A DNA stretch of 64,000 bases from Paenibacillus sedimenti (GTDB taxonomy: Bacteria > Bacillota > Bacilli > Paenibacillales > NBRC-103111), in the NCBI RefSeq assembly GCF_014534655.1, contig NZ_JACVVD010000011.1, positions 1 to 64,000 of the forward strand. The letters are read 5' to 3'. Shown piece after piece: positions 16,569 through 25,778 of the stretch. Position 1 is the stretch's first letter, and every line of letters starts with the position of its first letter. The translations under genes and the position numbers were made by a program. The notes below the pieces were generated by a model that saw only the letters and a program-made list of their open reading frames with translations, had not been told where the DNA came from and made no database searches.

Positions 16569-18233
16569 ATGTCCAAACATACCACAAACGATCAACGCAT
16601 GACTATATTTCAAAATGCGCTAGTTTATCATATTTTTGCTTTTCTTTTACTGCTAGTAGATGCTTTGGTCCTGCATCGCATCGAATTTTTGCAAAATTTG
16701 AAGTATGCGGGAATCACAATCGACATCCTTGTCATTTGCATCATTCTGGTGCTTACTTTCTATAGCATGAAACAGATCAAAGAGCGTGAAGCGAAGATGA
16801 TAGAAAGCATGGAACGCTATAAATCCTTGTATGACAACCATCCGGATTCGATTATTTCCTTCAGCCTGGACGGTGAGGTGATCTCCTCCAATCACGGTCT
16901 GGAAAGCCTGCTCGGTCTAAGTCAGGACGCCTCTCAGTTAACTTCATTCATTCCCATGATTAATCCGCCGGATTTACTCAAGGCCTTGCATCATTTTCAA
17001 GTAGCTTCTGCCGGGATACCGCAGCACTTTGAAGCGGCTTTCGTTCACCGGAAAGGTTTTCCCGTCCAGTCAAATGTAACTTTCGTTCCGACTATGGTCG
17101 ACGGCAACATCGTGGGCGTTTACGCCATTTTGAAAGATTTAACCGAAGTCAACGAGCAGAAGAAGGAAATCGATAAGCTTCATAAGCAAAATCAGCTTAT
17201 TCTCAACTCCGTGTCGGAAGGCATTTATGGCATTGATATGACCGGTAGAACGATTTTTTGGAATAAAGCAGCCGAGATGATGACCGGGTGGAAAGTGGAT
17301 GAAATGCTGGGCAGACAAATCCACAACCTCATCCGACCGGAAAAAAGCGACGGGACATTATACTCAAGGGAAGAAAGCCCTATATTGAATACCGTCTTGA
17401 ACCGGGAAGTTACGATTATCAAAGAGGATATATTCTGGAGAAAAGACGGAACGTACTTTCCCGTGGAATATATGTGCAGTCCAATGTTGGAGGACAAAGG
17501 GCAGCTGCTGGGTACTGTTATCACCTTTGTCGATATTACCGAGCAGAAGAAGACGCAGGAGCTTCTCATTAAATCGGATAAGCTTTCGGCTGTCGGTCAG
17601 CTGGCGGCTGGCGTTGCGCATGAGATTCGCAATCCGTTGACTGCATTGAAAGGGTTTCTGCAGCTGCTTAAGACGAACAGTCCCAAAGAACAATATTATA
17701 TAGAAATTATGAAAAATGAACTGCAGCGAATTGAATTTATTGTAAATGAATTTTTGTTTGTATCCAAGCCGCAGGCCATTCTTTTTGAGCCTCGCAAGCT
17801 GGACACGATTATGATGAGCACGATAGAACTGCTGCAACCGCAGGCGCTGCTCGGCAACATTGAGATCGAAGCCGAGATCGAAGCCGAGCTTCCGCTTGTG
17901 TCCTGCGATGAGCATCAGCTTAAGCAGGTGTTCATTAATATTCTGAAAAATGCGCTGGAGTCCATGAGCTTAGGCGGAAAGATGCGCATTCAGGCATTCC
18001 CTGCCGAACATGGCAAAAACTTGATGATCCGTTTCATCGATCAGGGCTGCGGTATCGCCCCCGAACGGCTTCCGAAGCTGGGAGAGCCCTTCTACAGCAC
18101 GAAGGAAAAAGGAACCGGTCTCGGTCTCATGGTCTGCTACCGTATTATCGAAGCCCATGGAGGCACAATGAAAATTCGCAGCAAGCTGGGAGAAGGCACG
18201 ACGGTGGAAATTTCGCTGCCTTCCATGCAGTAG
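16569..18233 (+). CDS. PAS-domain sensor histidine kinase, sporulation-kinase type
   Basis: The protein has 554 residues. Two membrane helices lie at about 17-35 and 48-66, with a very short outer loop. PAS domains follow at about 80-195 and 205-330. The dimerisation helix carries His351 in GVAHEIRNPLTALKGFLQLLK, a sequence close to the H-box of B. subtilis KinA-KinE. ATP-binding boxes are Asn461, DQGCGI (491-496), Phe508 and GTGLGL (515-520). No response regulator is adjacent, as expected for an orphan kinase feeding Spo0F/Spo0A. The Shine-Dalgarno (AAAGGGG) is far from the ATG. It would be a plausible target of the Sda protein encoded at 56.1 kb. Confidence 0.88.
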   Translation: MSKHTTNDQRMTIFQNALVYHIFAFLLLLVDALVLHRIEFLQNLKYAGITIDILVICIILVLTFYSMKQIKEREAKMIESMERYKSLYDNHPDSIISFSLDGEVISSNHGLESLLGLSQDASQLTSFIPMINPPDLLKALHHFQVASAGIPQHFEAAFVHRKGFPVQSNVTFVPTMVDGNIVGVYAILKDLTEVNEQKKEIDKLHKQNQLILNSVSEGIYGIDMTGRTIFWNKAAEMMTGWKVDEMLGRQIHNLIRPEKSDGTLYSREESPILNTVLNREVTIIKEDIFWRKDGTYFPVEYMCSPMLEDKGQLLGTVITFVDITEQKKTQELLIKSDKLSAVGQLAAGVAHEIRNPLTALKGFLQLLKTNSPKEQYYIEIMKNELQRIEFIVNEFLFVSKPQAILFEPRKLDTIMMSTIELLQPQALLGNIEIEAEIEAELPLVSCDEHQLKQVFINILKNALESMSLGGKMRIQAFPAEHGKNLMIRFIDQGCGIAPERLPKLGEPFYSTKEKGTGLGLMVCYRIIEAHGGTMKIRSKLGEGTTVEISLPSMQ

Positions 18234-18248
18234 GAACGAAAGGAATAT

Positions 18249-19067
18249 ATGAATATGAAAAATGGATTCCTCATCGATTTGGATGGAACGTTGTACCGGG
18301 GTCGCAAGCCCATTCCCCATGCTGCGGCTTTCATCCGCATGCTGAATGAAAAAGGCTTGCCGTACTTGCTCGTGACGAACAATTCGTCACGAACGCCTGA
18401 GCAAGTCGCCGGGCATATGCGAGAACTCGGCATCGAGGTCCTTGCTGCAGCCGTCTATACATCATCCCAAGCGGCTGCACAGTACATGGCTGAGCAGCGG
18501 CAAGGGAACCGCGTGCATATGATCGGCGAAGCCGGATTGCAAATAGCCTTGGAGGCGGCCGGCTTCCTCTTGAACGAGGGGACGCCGGACTACGTCGTCC
18601 AAGGCATTGACCGCAGCTTCTCCTACGCGAAGCTGACGGAAGCGGTCCGCCGCCTGCAAAACGGCGCGACCTATGTATTAACCAATCCCGACCGCATGCT
18701 GCCGTCGGATGGAGGACTCATGCCAGGGGCGGGCTCCCTGGCAGCAGCTATCACCGCCGCCTCCGGCGTGGAGCCGGTGGTGATCGGCAAACCGTCGCCG
18801 ATCATTATGGCTTACGCCATCGGGCGGCTCGGTCTGCCCGCCGCCGATGTCTGGGTCATCGGCGACAATGCGGCTACGGACATCCGCGGAGGCGTGATGG
18901 CCGGGTGTCGTACCGCGCTCGTGCTCACGGGCGTCGCCACGCCGGCGAATGCGCACGAGCAGCTGGCGTTGGCGGGCGTGACGCCGGATTTGATCTGCGA
19001 AGATCTGCAGGACTTCGTTAAGCAGCTTAAGCTGAATGATGGAGCAGGTTTTGCCAGCCGTCCATAA
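18249..19067 (+). CDS. HAD-IIA (NagD-like) phosphatase
   Basis: The protein has 272 residues. Motif I is DLDGTLYRG, motif II VTNNSSRTP, motif III Lys in VIGKPSP and motif IV GDNAATDIRGG. This is the HAD-IIA group, which includes NagD/AraL and phosphoglycolate phosphatases acting on small phosphorylated metabolites. AAAGGA precedes the ATG, 15 bp after the kinase stop, so cotranscription is likely. Its last 41 bp overlap the 3' end of the convergent lysE-type gene. The centre of the gene is noticeably GC-rich. Confidence 0.9.
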   Translation: MNMKNGFLIDLDGTLYRGRKPIPHAAAFIRMLNEKGLPYLLVTNNSSRTPEQVAGHMRELGIEVLAAAVYTSSQAAAQYMAEQRQGNRVHMIGEAGLQIALEAAGFLLNEGTPDYVVQGIDRSFSYAKLTEAVRRLQNGATYVLTNPDRMLPSDGGLMPGAGSLAAAITAASGVEPVVIGKPSPIIMAYAIGRLGLPAADVWVIGDNAATDIRGGVMAGCRTALVLTGVATPANAHEQLALAGVTPDLICEDLQDFVKQLKLNDGAGFASRP

Positions 19068-19671
19068 AGATTTTTACCGTCAGCGCCAAGAATAACACCG
19101 CTGAGACCAGCGACATGATTCGGACGAATCGTGCGCTGGACCATTTGCGGGATACGCCGGAGACTAGTGCAATAAATCCGGACCAGATCACGCTGGCCGC
19201 AAAAAAACCGGCGATAAACACCAGGGTCGTCTTCAAGTCATGCGTACCGAAGCTGGCGATAATCGGCCCCGCCACAACCGCGAACCAAAGAATGACCGTG
19301 GGGGAGGATAAGGTTAAGCCAAGCCCCCACCAAAATTGCTTACTCTCCCTCGTCACTGCCCCTGAAAGCTGCAGCTCATTTTGCCGGCTGAGCGATTTGC
19401 GCAGCATCTGAATCGTCATCCACGCAAGCACCAACGTACCGACAATCCATAGTACCCACCGAATGACTGGGATTTGAAATATAACCGTAACTCCCAGCAG
19501 AGCTAGTACCAAATAAGTCAAGTCTCCAAAGCAGGATCCAAATCCTAGCTGGAATGAACTTTTGAAGCCTTTTTCGATCCCCGTCTTAATCATGGCCACA
19601 TTCACAAGCCCTAGATCGCAGCAGAGCGATAATGAAAATACAAATCCTTTGATAAAAGCGGATAACAGCAA
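19027..19671 (-). CDS. LysE/RhtB-family amino-acid exporter
   Basis: The protein has 214 residues and six hydrophobic segments. The N-terminal pattern resembles LysE, with CDLGLVNVAMIKTGIEKGF in place of the usual PGP motif. The start is TTG at 19671 behind AAAGGGG. It is divergent from a MocR-type regulator and shares with it a symmetric operator-like region; MocR proteins often control the neighbouring exporter. The amino-acid substrate is unknown. The 3' end overlaps the HAD gene by 41 bp. Confidence 0.82.
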   Translation of the reverse strand: MLLSAFIKGFVFSLSLCCDLGLVNVAMIKTGIEKGFKSSFQLGFGSCFGDLTYLVLALLGVTVIFQIPVIRWVLWIVGTLVLAWMTIQMLRKSLSRQNELQLSGAVTRESKQFWWGLGLTLSSPTVILWFAVVAGPIIASFGTHDLKTTLVFIAGFFAASVIWSGFIALVSGVSRKWSSARFVRIMSLVSAVLFLALTVKIFMDGWQNLLHHSA

Positions 19672-19725
19672 TGCAGGTGCCCCTTTCTATATGTACAATC
19701 ACTTGTCCTTGCTTTCAGATTAATC

Positions 19726-19779
19726 GAATTGGCCGCTATCGTCAGGAGCCAATTGGCAGTTGATTTCGCAGGCCAATTC
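19726..19779. promoter_or_regulatory. 54-bp symmetric operator between lysE-type and mocR-type genes
   Basis: GAATTGGCC (19726-19734), the palindrome GCCAATTGGC (19748-19757) and GGCCAATTC (19771-19779) are arranged with 13-bp spacers on both sides. The outer arms are perfect reverse complements and the inner palindrome is exactly centred. It lies between divergent starts, so it is the likely binding region of the MocR regulator. Confidence 0.7.
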
Positions 19780-19826
19780 AACGAAGATAAGAGTAAAAGC
19801 GATCATATAAAGGGTTGAAAGCTACT

Positions 19827-21269
19827 ATGCAAATTGAAATCAATCGAAATCGGGAGAACAAAGAATCGATCCCCATGCAAATTACCAGGCAAATCGAAGC
19901 AATGATTGTAGACGGTACTTTAGCTCCAGGCAGCCAGCTTCCTACTGAGCGGTTTCTGGCTTCGTTGCTTGGCGTTCACCGCAGTACCGTAACCAAGTCA
20001 TTTGAAGAGCTGCGTGCAGTCGGATTAGTTCAATCGGCGCAAGGCCGTGGAACCTACGTTAGCGACAGCTTATGGAATTTATCGTCCTCGAAATTCTCTG
20101 AATGGCGTAGTTATATGGCATCAGGACTTTTCCGTCCGACTCAAAGCCTGCTCCGCAAAGTGCGCGAGCTTACGATGGATCCTGTCTATTTGAACCTGGC
20201 GGATGGCGAGATGTCTCCTGATCTGCTTCCTGCAGACATGGTGGCGGATATGCTCAAGAGAAGCAATCGCCCCTTGCCCTTGCATTACCCGGACGCCAAG
20301 GGTGAGCTCTCTCTGCGTCAAGCCCTCTCGGCACACCTGCTCCGCACTTCCAGTATCACCTGCAAGCCGGAGCACATCTTGATTACTTCGGGCGCTCAGC
20401 AGGCGCTCCATTTGATCGCTCAGTGTCTCTTAAGCCCTGGCGATAGTATTGCGATTGAGGGCCCGTCCTACCATTATTCGCTTCCGCTTTTCGGAGCATC
20501 CGGCATTCGCTTACTTCGCATACCTGTCGATGGGCATGGCCTCTTGCCTGACGAGCTGCTCTCCCTGCACAAAATGCACCGCATCAAAATGGTCATCACG
20601 ATGCCGACCTACCAGAATCCCACTGGTACCGTGCTGCCCTTAGAGAGACGGCAGCGCTTAATCGAAATTTGTGAAGCGTATCGCATTCCGATCGTAGAAG
20701 ATCAAACGTTCGGCTCGATTACGCTCGCCGGTGAATCTGATCCGCCCCTCCCGCTGCTCGCACTCAGCGGTGCGAAGGAGTCGATCCTCCATATCGGCAG
20801 CATGTCGAAGACGACGGCGCCGGGTCTCCGGCTCGGCTGGATGGTCGGACCGAGTTCAGTCATTGACCGACTTGCGGATGCCAAGCAGCAGATGGATTTC
20901 GGAACGAGTCCGCTTCTGCAGCATCTGGTCGAAACTTTCATCACTTCATCGGCATGGGCGCAGCAGCGCGATAAAGTTCTGCAAGGCCTCACTATAAAGC
21001 GAGATTACATGCTGGAGTCCATGAAAAAGCATCTCACCGGCAAAGCAGAATGGGAGAAGCCGGAGGGCGGCTACCACATTTGGTGCAAGCTGCATGAGCC
21101 CATCACAGAAACCGAGCTGCTTGAACGCGGCATCCGGCAAGGGGTTCTGTTCGTCCCGGGCGGCGTTTACGGCGCGGATAAAGGTTATGTACGATTGTCC
21201 TATGCCCGGGCAAACCGGCAGGAAATCGAAGCTGGCATCGCCAAGTTCGCCAGCATCCTGGAGCCATAG
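19827..21269 (+). CDS. MocR-type regulator: GntR helix-turn-helix fused to PLP aminotransferase fold
   Basis: The protein has about 480 residues from ATG 19827; a TTG at 19815 abuts the AAAGGG site and is less likely. The N-terminal GntR winged helix covers about 15-75 (LPTERFLASLLGVHRSTVTKSFEELR). The C-terminal domain has the fold-type I aminotransferase pattern, with the PLP lysine in SMSKTTAPGLRLGW (about Lys328), NPTG (YQNPTG) and VEDQTFG. Such regulators bind PLP with or without an amino compound and control PLP synthesis, GABA or amino-acid genes. Here the divergent LysE exporter is the likely target. Confidence 0.9.
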   Translation: MQIEINRNRENKESIPMQITRQIEAMIVDGTLAPGSQLPTERFLASLLGVHRSTVTKSFEELRAVGLVQSAQGRGTYVSDSLWNLSSSKFSEWRSYMASGLFRPTQSLLRKVRELTMDPVYLNLADGEMSPDLLPADMVADMLKRSNRPLPLHYPDAKGELSLRQALSAHLLRTSSITCKPEHILITSGAQQALHLIAQCLLSPGDSIAIEGPSYHYSLPLFGASGIRLLRIPVDGHGLLPDELLSLHKMHRIKMVITMPTYQNPTGTVLPLERRQRLIEICEAYRIPIVEDQTFGSITLAGESDPPLPLLALSGAKESILHIGSMSKTTAPGLRLGWMVGPSSVIDRLADAKQQMDFGTSPLLQHLVETFITSSAWAQQRDKVLQGLTIKRDYMLESMKKHLTGKAEWEKPEGGYHIWCKLHEPITETELLERGIRQGVLFVPGGVYGADKGYVRLSYARANRQEIEAGIAKFASILEP

Positions 21270-21421
21270 CAAGCAAAAAACGAAAGAAATTTACTATCGT
21301 TATTTGCCGACGGCCAATCATATATCATATAATGAGGTTAGAAAAGGTTTTTATGTCCTTTACAATTTCGATAAATTTTATTTGTATGCATCTTACATAA
21401 ATGAAAGCAGGAGGTGCGCTC

Positions 21422-22324
21422 ATGAATATGAACCAGTTGGAGACGCTGCTCACAATCTCGAAAACGATGAGCTTTCGCAAAGCTGGGGAGATTCTTAACT
21501 TGACCCAACCTGCCGTTTCCGCACAAATCAAAAGCTTGGAAGACGAATTCGGCACGATTTTGATTGACCGTAATCAACCTGTCACCCTGACGGACAGCGG
21601 AAAGTTGTTTCTTGAGCATGCAGAGAAAATGCTGCGCATCGCCAGCGATTTGAAGCAGCGGCTAGCCGATTTACACCAAACGCCACAAGGACACATTCAT
21701 ATCGGAACAACTACATCCATTGCTATGCAGATTTTGCCGCGGGTCCTCTCTTATTTTCAAGATCAATTCCCGTTGATCAAAACAACTATTCATTCCATGA
21801 CCTCTTCGCAAATTATGAACAGCGTGGAGAACGGTCAGATTGATATCGGCATTACCTATTTATTCGAAAAAAACCAAGCGTTGGAGACATCCGTACTCTA
21901 CTATGACACCTTTGAACTCATTGTGTCTTCCCAGCATCCGCTCAGCCGATTTTCTCATCTGTCTGTCGAGAAGCTTCGCAACATCCCTTTCATCATGCTC
22001 TCTCCGGAAACTGCCGGAAGGCGTTTCGTCGATCAGATTTTCACCACTTACGAAGTGTCGCCGCATATCGTGATGGAGCTTTCGAGCAGCGAGGAAGTGA
22101 AGCGTATGGTTGAGCTGAATCTCGGTGTGGCTATCATCTCCAAGCTTTCCGTTGCCGACGAGCTTCGCCATGGCACGTTAAAAATGTTAAAAGTGAGTGA
22201 ATTGGATATAACCCACCCAGTAGGTGTAGTATATAAGTCAGGACGATACTTGAATTCCGCCATGCAGCAATTTCTAAGAGATTTGAAAGGCATGCCGGAA
22301 ACCCAATTTCTCGGTTCGGAATAA
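21422..22324 (+). CDS. LysR-family transcriptional regulator
   Basis: The protein has 300 residues from ATG 21422, placed by GCAGGAGG with 7-base spacing; the frame is open from 21401. The N-terminal helix-turn-helix (SFRKAGEILNLTQPAVSAQIKSLE) is followed by a periplasmic-binding-protein-like effector domain. It is followed after 10 bp by a PHP phosphatase gene with its own AGGAGG, so the two form an operon. A LysR gene placed upstream on the same strand, with no divergent partner, leaves the target uncertain. Confidence 0.9.
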   Translation: MNMNQLETLLTISKTMSFRKAGEILNLTQPAVSAQIKSLEDEFGTILIDRNQPVTLTDSGKLFLEHAEKMLRIASDLKQRLADLHQTPQGHIHIGTTTSIAMQILPRVLSYFQDQFPLIKTTIHSMTSSQIMNSVENGQIDIGITYLFEKNQALETSVLYYDTFELIVSSQHPLSRFSHLSVEKLRNIPFIMLSPETAGRRFVDQIFTTYEVSPHIVMELSSSEEVKRMVELNLGVAIISKLSVADELRHGTLKMLKVSELDITHPVGVVYKSGRYLNSAMQQFLRDLKGMPETQFLGSE

Positions 22325-22334
22325 GGAGGCCCCT

Positions 22335-23141
22335 ATGAAATTCGATCTACATACCCATCATGACCGCTGCGGACACGCGCAGGGCAAGATTCGCGATTAT
22401 ATTGAAGCGGCTATTGCCGGTGGTTTGAGCGTCATCGGTATCGCGGACCACTCGCCTTATTTCGGAAGCACCGAGGATCAGGCACAGCCCCAGATTGCAA
22501 TGGCCAAAAGCGAATTTCCTCGTTATATTGAGGAAGTATTGCAGCTCAAACAAGAATATAAAGGCAAAATCGACGTTCTTCTCGGAGTGGAATCGGACTT
22601 TTTTCCTGAGCACGCCGAAATCTACCGTGAAGAGTATAAGAAGTATCCGTTCGATTACATCATCGGCTCCGTTCATTTATCCGGAGGCGTCAGCATCTTC
22701 AATCGCAACCGCTGGAAGAAACTGAACGACGCTCAAAAAGTTGAACATAAAGAGGAGTACTACCGCTTAATTGCAGAATCCGCTCGCGCGGGCATGTTCC
22801 ACATTCTTGGACACATTGATGCCATGAAAGGGTTCTATCCTGAATTCTCGAACATCTCCACACCAAAAGTGAACGATACATTGAAAGTAATCGGCGAATG
22901 CGGCGTAGCTATTGAAATTAATACTTCCGGCAATACCAAAGACGTAGGCGGCTGGTACCCCTCCGATGAGATCCTTGAGCGGGCGCTGCATTACGGTGTA
23001 GAAGTCACCTTCGGTTCCGACGCTCATATTCCTAGCCGTGTCGGTGACGAGTGGAATGAAGTCAGCGCGAAGCTGAAGGAAATCGGCTTCAAGCACTGGG
23101 TTTATTTTAAAAACCAACAAAAACAAGTCGTCCCTTTATAA
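22335..23141 (+). CDS. hisK: PHP-family histidinol-phosphatase
   Basis: The protein has 268 residues. Metal-ligand motifs of the PHP domain are visible: DLHTHHDRCGHA at the N-terminus, GIADHSP, GVESDFF, GSVHLSGG, ILGHIDAMK and FGSDAHIP. This matches the HisJ/HisK-type histidinol-phosphate phosphatase that completes histidine synthesis in Bacillales. No other his gene is nearby, so a general phosphoesterase of the same family cannot be excluded. It lies in an operon with the LysR gene and ends at a clear terminator. Confidence 0.85.
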   Translation: MKFDLHTHHDRCGHAQGKIRDYIEAAIAGGLSVIGIADHSPYFGSTEDQAQPQIAMAKSEFPRYIEEVLQLKQEYKGKIDVLLGVESDFFPEHAEIYREEYKKYPFDYIIGSVHLSGGVSIFNRNRWKKLNDAQKVEHKEEYYRLIAESARAGMFHILGHIDAMKGFYPEFSNISTPKVNDTLKVIGECGVAIEINTSGNTKDVGGWYPSDEILERALHYGVEVTFGSDAHIPSRVGDEWNEVSAKLKEIGFKHWVYFKNQQKQVVPL

Positions 23142-23150
23142 TGGGAACAA

Positions 23151-23190
23151 AAAATCTCCTGCGCTTATTTAAGCTAGGAGATTTTATTTG
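23151..23190. terminator. terminator after the PHP phosphatase gene
   Basis: AAAATCTCCT pairs with AGGAGATTTT, followed by ATTTG. It lies between convergent genes and can serve both. Confidence 0.85.
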
Positions 23191-23200
23191 TTTACCTAAA

Positions 23201-25513
23201 TTATTCTTCCTCACCAGCCGCAGCCACTTCCATGAAAACCAGCTTAGGCCGTAAACTTTGCTTCAGCACCACCATGACCTGCTCAGCAGACATCGGCCGG
23301 AAGAAGTAATAGCCTTGAATCTGTCGGCATCCATTCTCAACGAGGAAACTGGCTTGCTCTTCCGTCTCCACCCCTTCTGCAATAATTTCCAATTGGAAGG
23401 AATTAGCCACGGAAATAATCGCTTTAATCATAGCACGATCCTTGTCATCCGACTGGACGCCTCGGACAAAGGACTGATCCAGCTTGATTTTGGTAACCGG
23501 AAACCGCTTCAGGTAGCTTAGCGAGGAGTAGTGCGTGCCGAAGTCGTCGACGGAGATCGCAATGCCCATGTGACGAAGATGACGAAGCGCATCCAATTGC
23601 TCGTCCTTCATCGCCACATTTTCCGTAATCTCCATCTCCAGATATTTGGCCTCTAAGCCTGTCTCCTCCAGGATGTGACATACTTTATCGACAAACCGCT
23701 CATCATGCAGCTGCCGTACCGAAAGGTTGACTGAAATGGCTAAAGGCTGCTCCAGCATATGATGCCACGCCTTCATCTGACTGCAGGCTCTGCGTAAAAT
23801 CCATTCGCCGATCGGCACAATCAAGCCCATCTCCTCGGCCAAAGGAATGAATACGGCTGGCGAGATGTAACCCTTGGTCGTATGCTTCCACCTGAGCAGA
23901 GCCTCCACGCCGATGATCTTGCCCTGCATGCAATCCACTTGAGGCTGGTAAACGATTTCCAGTTCATTGCGATCCATCGCTTGCCGCAGATGGTTGCCCA
24001 TCTCGAGCTTCGTTAAAGAGCTGGTTTCCATTTGCAGTGTGAAGAATGTATACGAGCTGCCGCTTTCTTTTTTCGCTATGTACATGGCGATATCCGCATT
24101 CTTGAGCAGCATATCCCACGTGGTGCCGCTTTGCGGGTACTGCGCAATACCGATGCTGATGCTGACAAAGAAGGAGCGGTTAGCGATGGTGCAAGGTACC
24201 TTGAAAAGGTCCAACAATCGCTCACACAAACTCTGGATATCCTGTTCGTACGAACAATCCGTCAGCAGCATCGCAAACTCATCGCCGCCGAACCGGGCAA
24301 ACGTTTGATACGATAATTCGGCTTGCCGTATGCGGTTCACGACTTCCTGCAGCAGCATGTCTCCCATATGATGTCCATGCGAATCATTGACCATTTTGAA
24401 ATTGTCCATATCAAAAAACAGTACGGCCAGCGTTGAGCTCCGATCGCGATGACGTTCAATCTGTTCCTTCAGCAGCGTTTGAAAATGTGCGCGGTTGTAG
24501 ATGCCTGTCAACATATCATGATAGGCCATATAGGACAGCATCTGCTCTGATTCCTGCAACCGCCTCGTATACTGCTGCAGCTCATGCTCACCGGCTTTAA
24601 GTTCTTCATTCACTGCGGTCAGGTCCTCATTGGCCTCAAGCAGCTCTTGCGTACGTTCTTGAACTATACGGCTTAACTGATTTCGCTGTCTTACGATATA
24701 GATATAGAAAATATGTCCAAGCAGCAGTACCAAAATATAAGCACAGCGTATAAGTTGAATCTGTTCCTTCACGCTTTGGATCGAGCTGCTTTGCGGGAGA
24801 GCTGCCAATTCCCATATTTTCCCGTAAAATTCAATCGTAGCGTACATCGGCTTCATTTGAAAAATTTGATCATCGCCATAAAAAGCCGGCTCTCCCGGAT
24901 TGCGAATCGCAACCTGCAGCGCTCTGTTGTCCTTGCCTGCAACTCCCGATTCCAGCAAGAGTTTATCCTTATCCAATCCAACCGAGACGAATCCCCAGAA
25001 GTTGCCGTTTTGATAAATTGGCTTCCGGGCGACCAAACCGTTATTGCCTTGCAGCAATTTAAACGGGCCGTCAACGGTCATTTTTTTCGTTTGCAACCCC
25101 CGCTGTATTTGTTCTTGTAAATTAGCCCGAGGATCATTCAACAAATCCCAATTCACAATACTCTCATTGCCTTGGAGCGGATATACATACTTCACGATGC
25201 CTTTGGGCACAATGAGCAAATTAAAAGCGGAGCTTTGAACGCCATTATATAAAGATTCCATGTAATCCATGACCTCTCGATCATTCTTGCCTTCGAGATA
25301 GCCCGAAGTGACGTAAGCCTCCAAGCTTGCCATGAGATTGAAGTTTCGGTCAACAGCCGATTTCAAAGCAAGGGCACGTGATGATAATTGAGATTCTTCA
25401 GAGAGCTTCAGTTCTTGAAGCAATGTATTCTCATAATTTTTGAGTACAACCTCTACGGAAGATACCAAAATGACAAATATTAGAGCTATTAGGGTGTAGT
25501 TAATTTTTCTCAT
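23201..25513 (-). CDS. membrane CHASE-GGDEF-EAL protein (c-di-GMP turnover)
   Basis: The protein has 770 residues. A membrane helix (7-24) and a CHASE-type extracellular sensor (about 40-245, with KYVYPLQGNESIVNWDLL) lead to a second helix (255-273). A coiled coil follows (280-325). The GGDEF domain has an intact GGDEF at 409-413; no RxxD inhibitory site is seen upstream. The EAL domain has EALLRW (537-542), ITEN, DDFG, KLDQSF and EGVET, so the catalytic acidic residues and Lys are present. Both synthesis and hydrolysis of c-di-GMP are possible; the THYSS in place of the usual TGYSS is a small deviation. It is a single-gene unit. Confidence 0.92.
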   Translation of the reverse strand: MRKINYTLIALIFVILVSSVEVVLKNYENTLLQELKLSEESQLSSRALALKSAVDRNFNLMASLEAYVTSGYLEGKNDREVMDYMESLYNGVQSSAFNLLIVPKGIVKYVYPLQGNESIVNWDLLNDPRANLQEQIQRGLQTKKMTVDGPFKLLQGNNGLVARKPIYQNGNFWGFVSVGLDKDKLLLESGVAGKDNRALQVAIRNPGEPAFYGDDQIFQMKPMYATIEFYGKIWELAALPQSSSIQSVKEQIQLIRCAYILVLLLGHIFYIYIVRQRNQLSRIVQERTQELLEANEDLTAVNEELKAGEHELQQYTRRLQESEQMLSYMAYHDMLTGIYNRAHFQTLLKEQIERHRDRSSTLAVLFFDMDNFKMVNDSHGHHMGDMLLQEVVNRIRQAELSYQTFARFGGDEFAMLLTDCSYEQDIQSLCERLLDLFKVPCTIANRSFFVSISIGIAQYPQSGTTWDMLLKNADIAMYIAKKESGSSYTFFTLQMETSSLTKLEMGNHLRQAMDRNELEIVYQPQVDCMQGKIIGVEALLRWKHTTKGYISPAVFIPLAEEMGLIVPIGEWILRRACSQMKAWHHMLEQPLAISVNLSVRQLHDERFVDKVCHILEETGLEAKYLEMEITENVAMKDEQLDALRHLRHMGIAISVDDFGTHYSSLSYLKRFPVTKIKLDQSFVRGVQSDDKDRAMIKAIISVANSFQLEIIAEGVETEEQASFLVENGCRQIQGYYFFRPMSAEQVMVVLKQSLRPKLVFMEVAAAGEEE

Positions 25514-25728
25514 ACTGTCGGCTCCCTGCCAAAATCAATCTGTCTTCTGTTATTTCATGTTGTGGATAGAAAAATCCTCTGTTTTAAGACATAAAAATAA
25601 AAAAAGGATCTGCTCTATTATTTCATTCCTAGTCCCAAAGTTGCAATATATTTATTCATCACTTCTAATATATAGTCAAAAAGACCTGTGCAGTTCAATA
25701 CATACCTAGAAACGCTATTCGCTACCAG

Positions 25729-25759
25729 AAAAAGAGACCTAGCCGACGTGGCCAGATCT
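25729..25759 (-). terminator. terminator of the DUF3231 gene
   Basis: On the minus strand AGATCTGGCC-ACGTC-GGCTAGGTCT is followed by CTTTTT. The loop region resembles those at 26396-26421 and 32293-32317. Confidence 0.8.
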
Positions 25760-25778
25760 CCTGCTTTTTTCAGAAATT

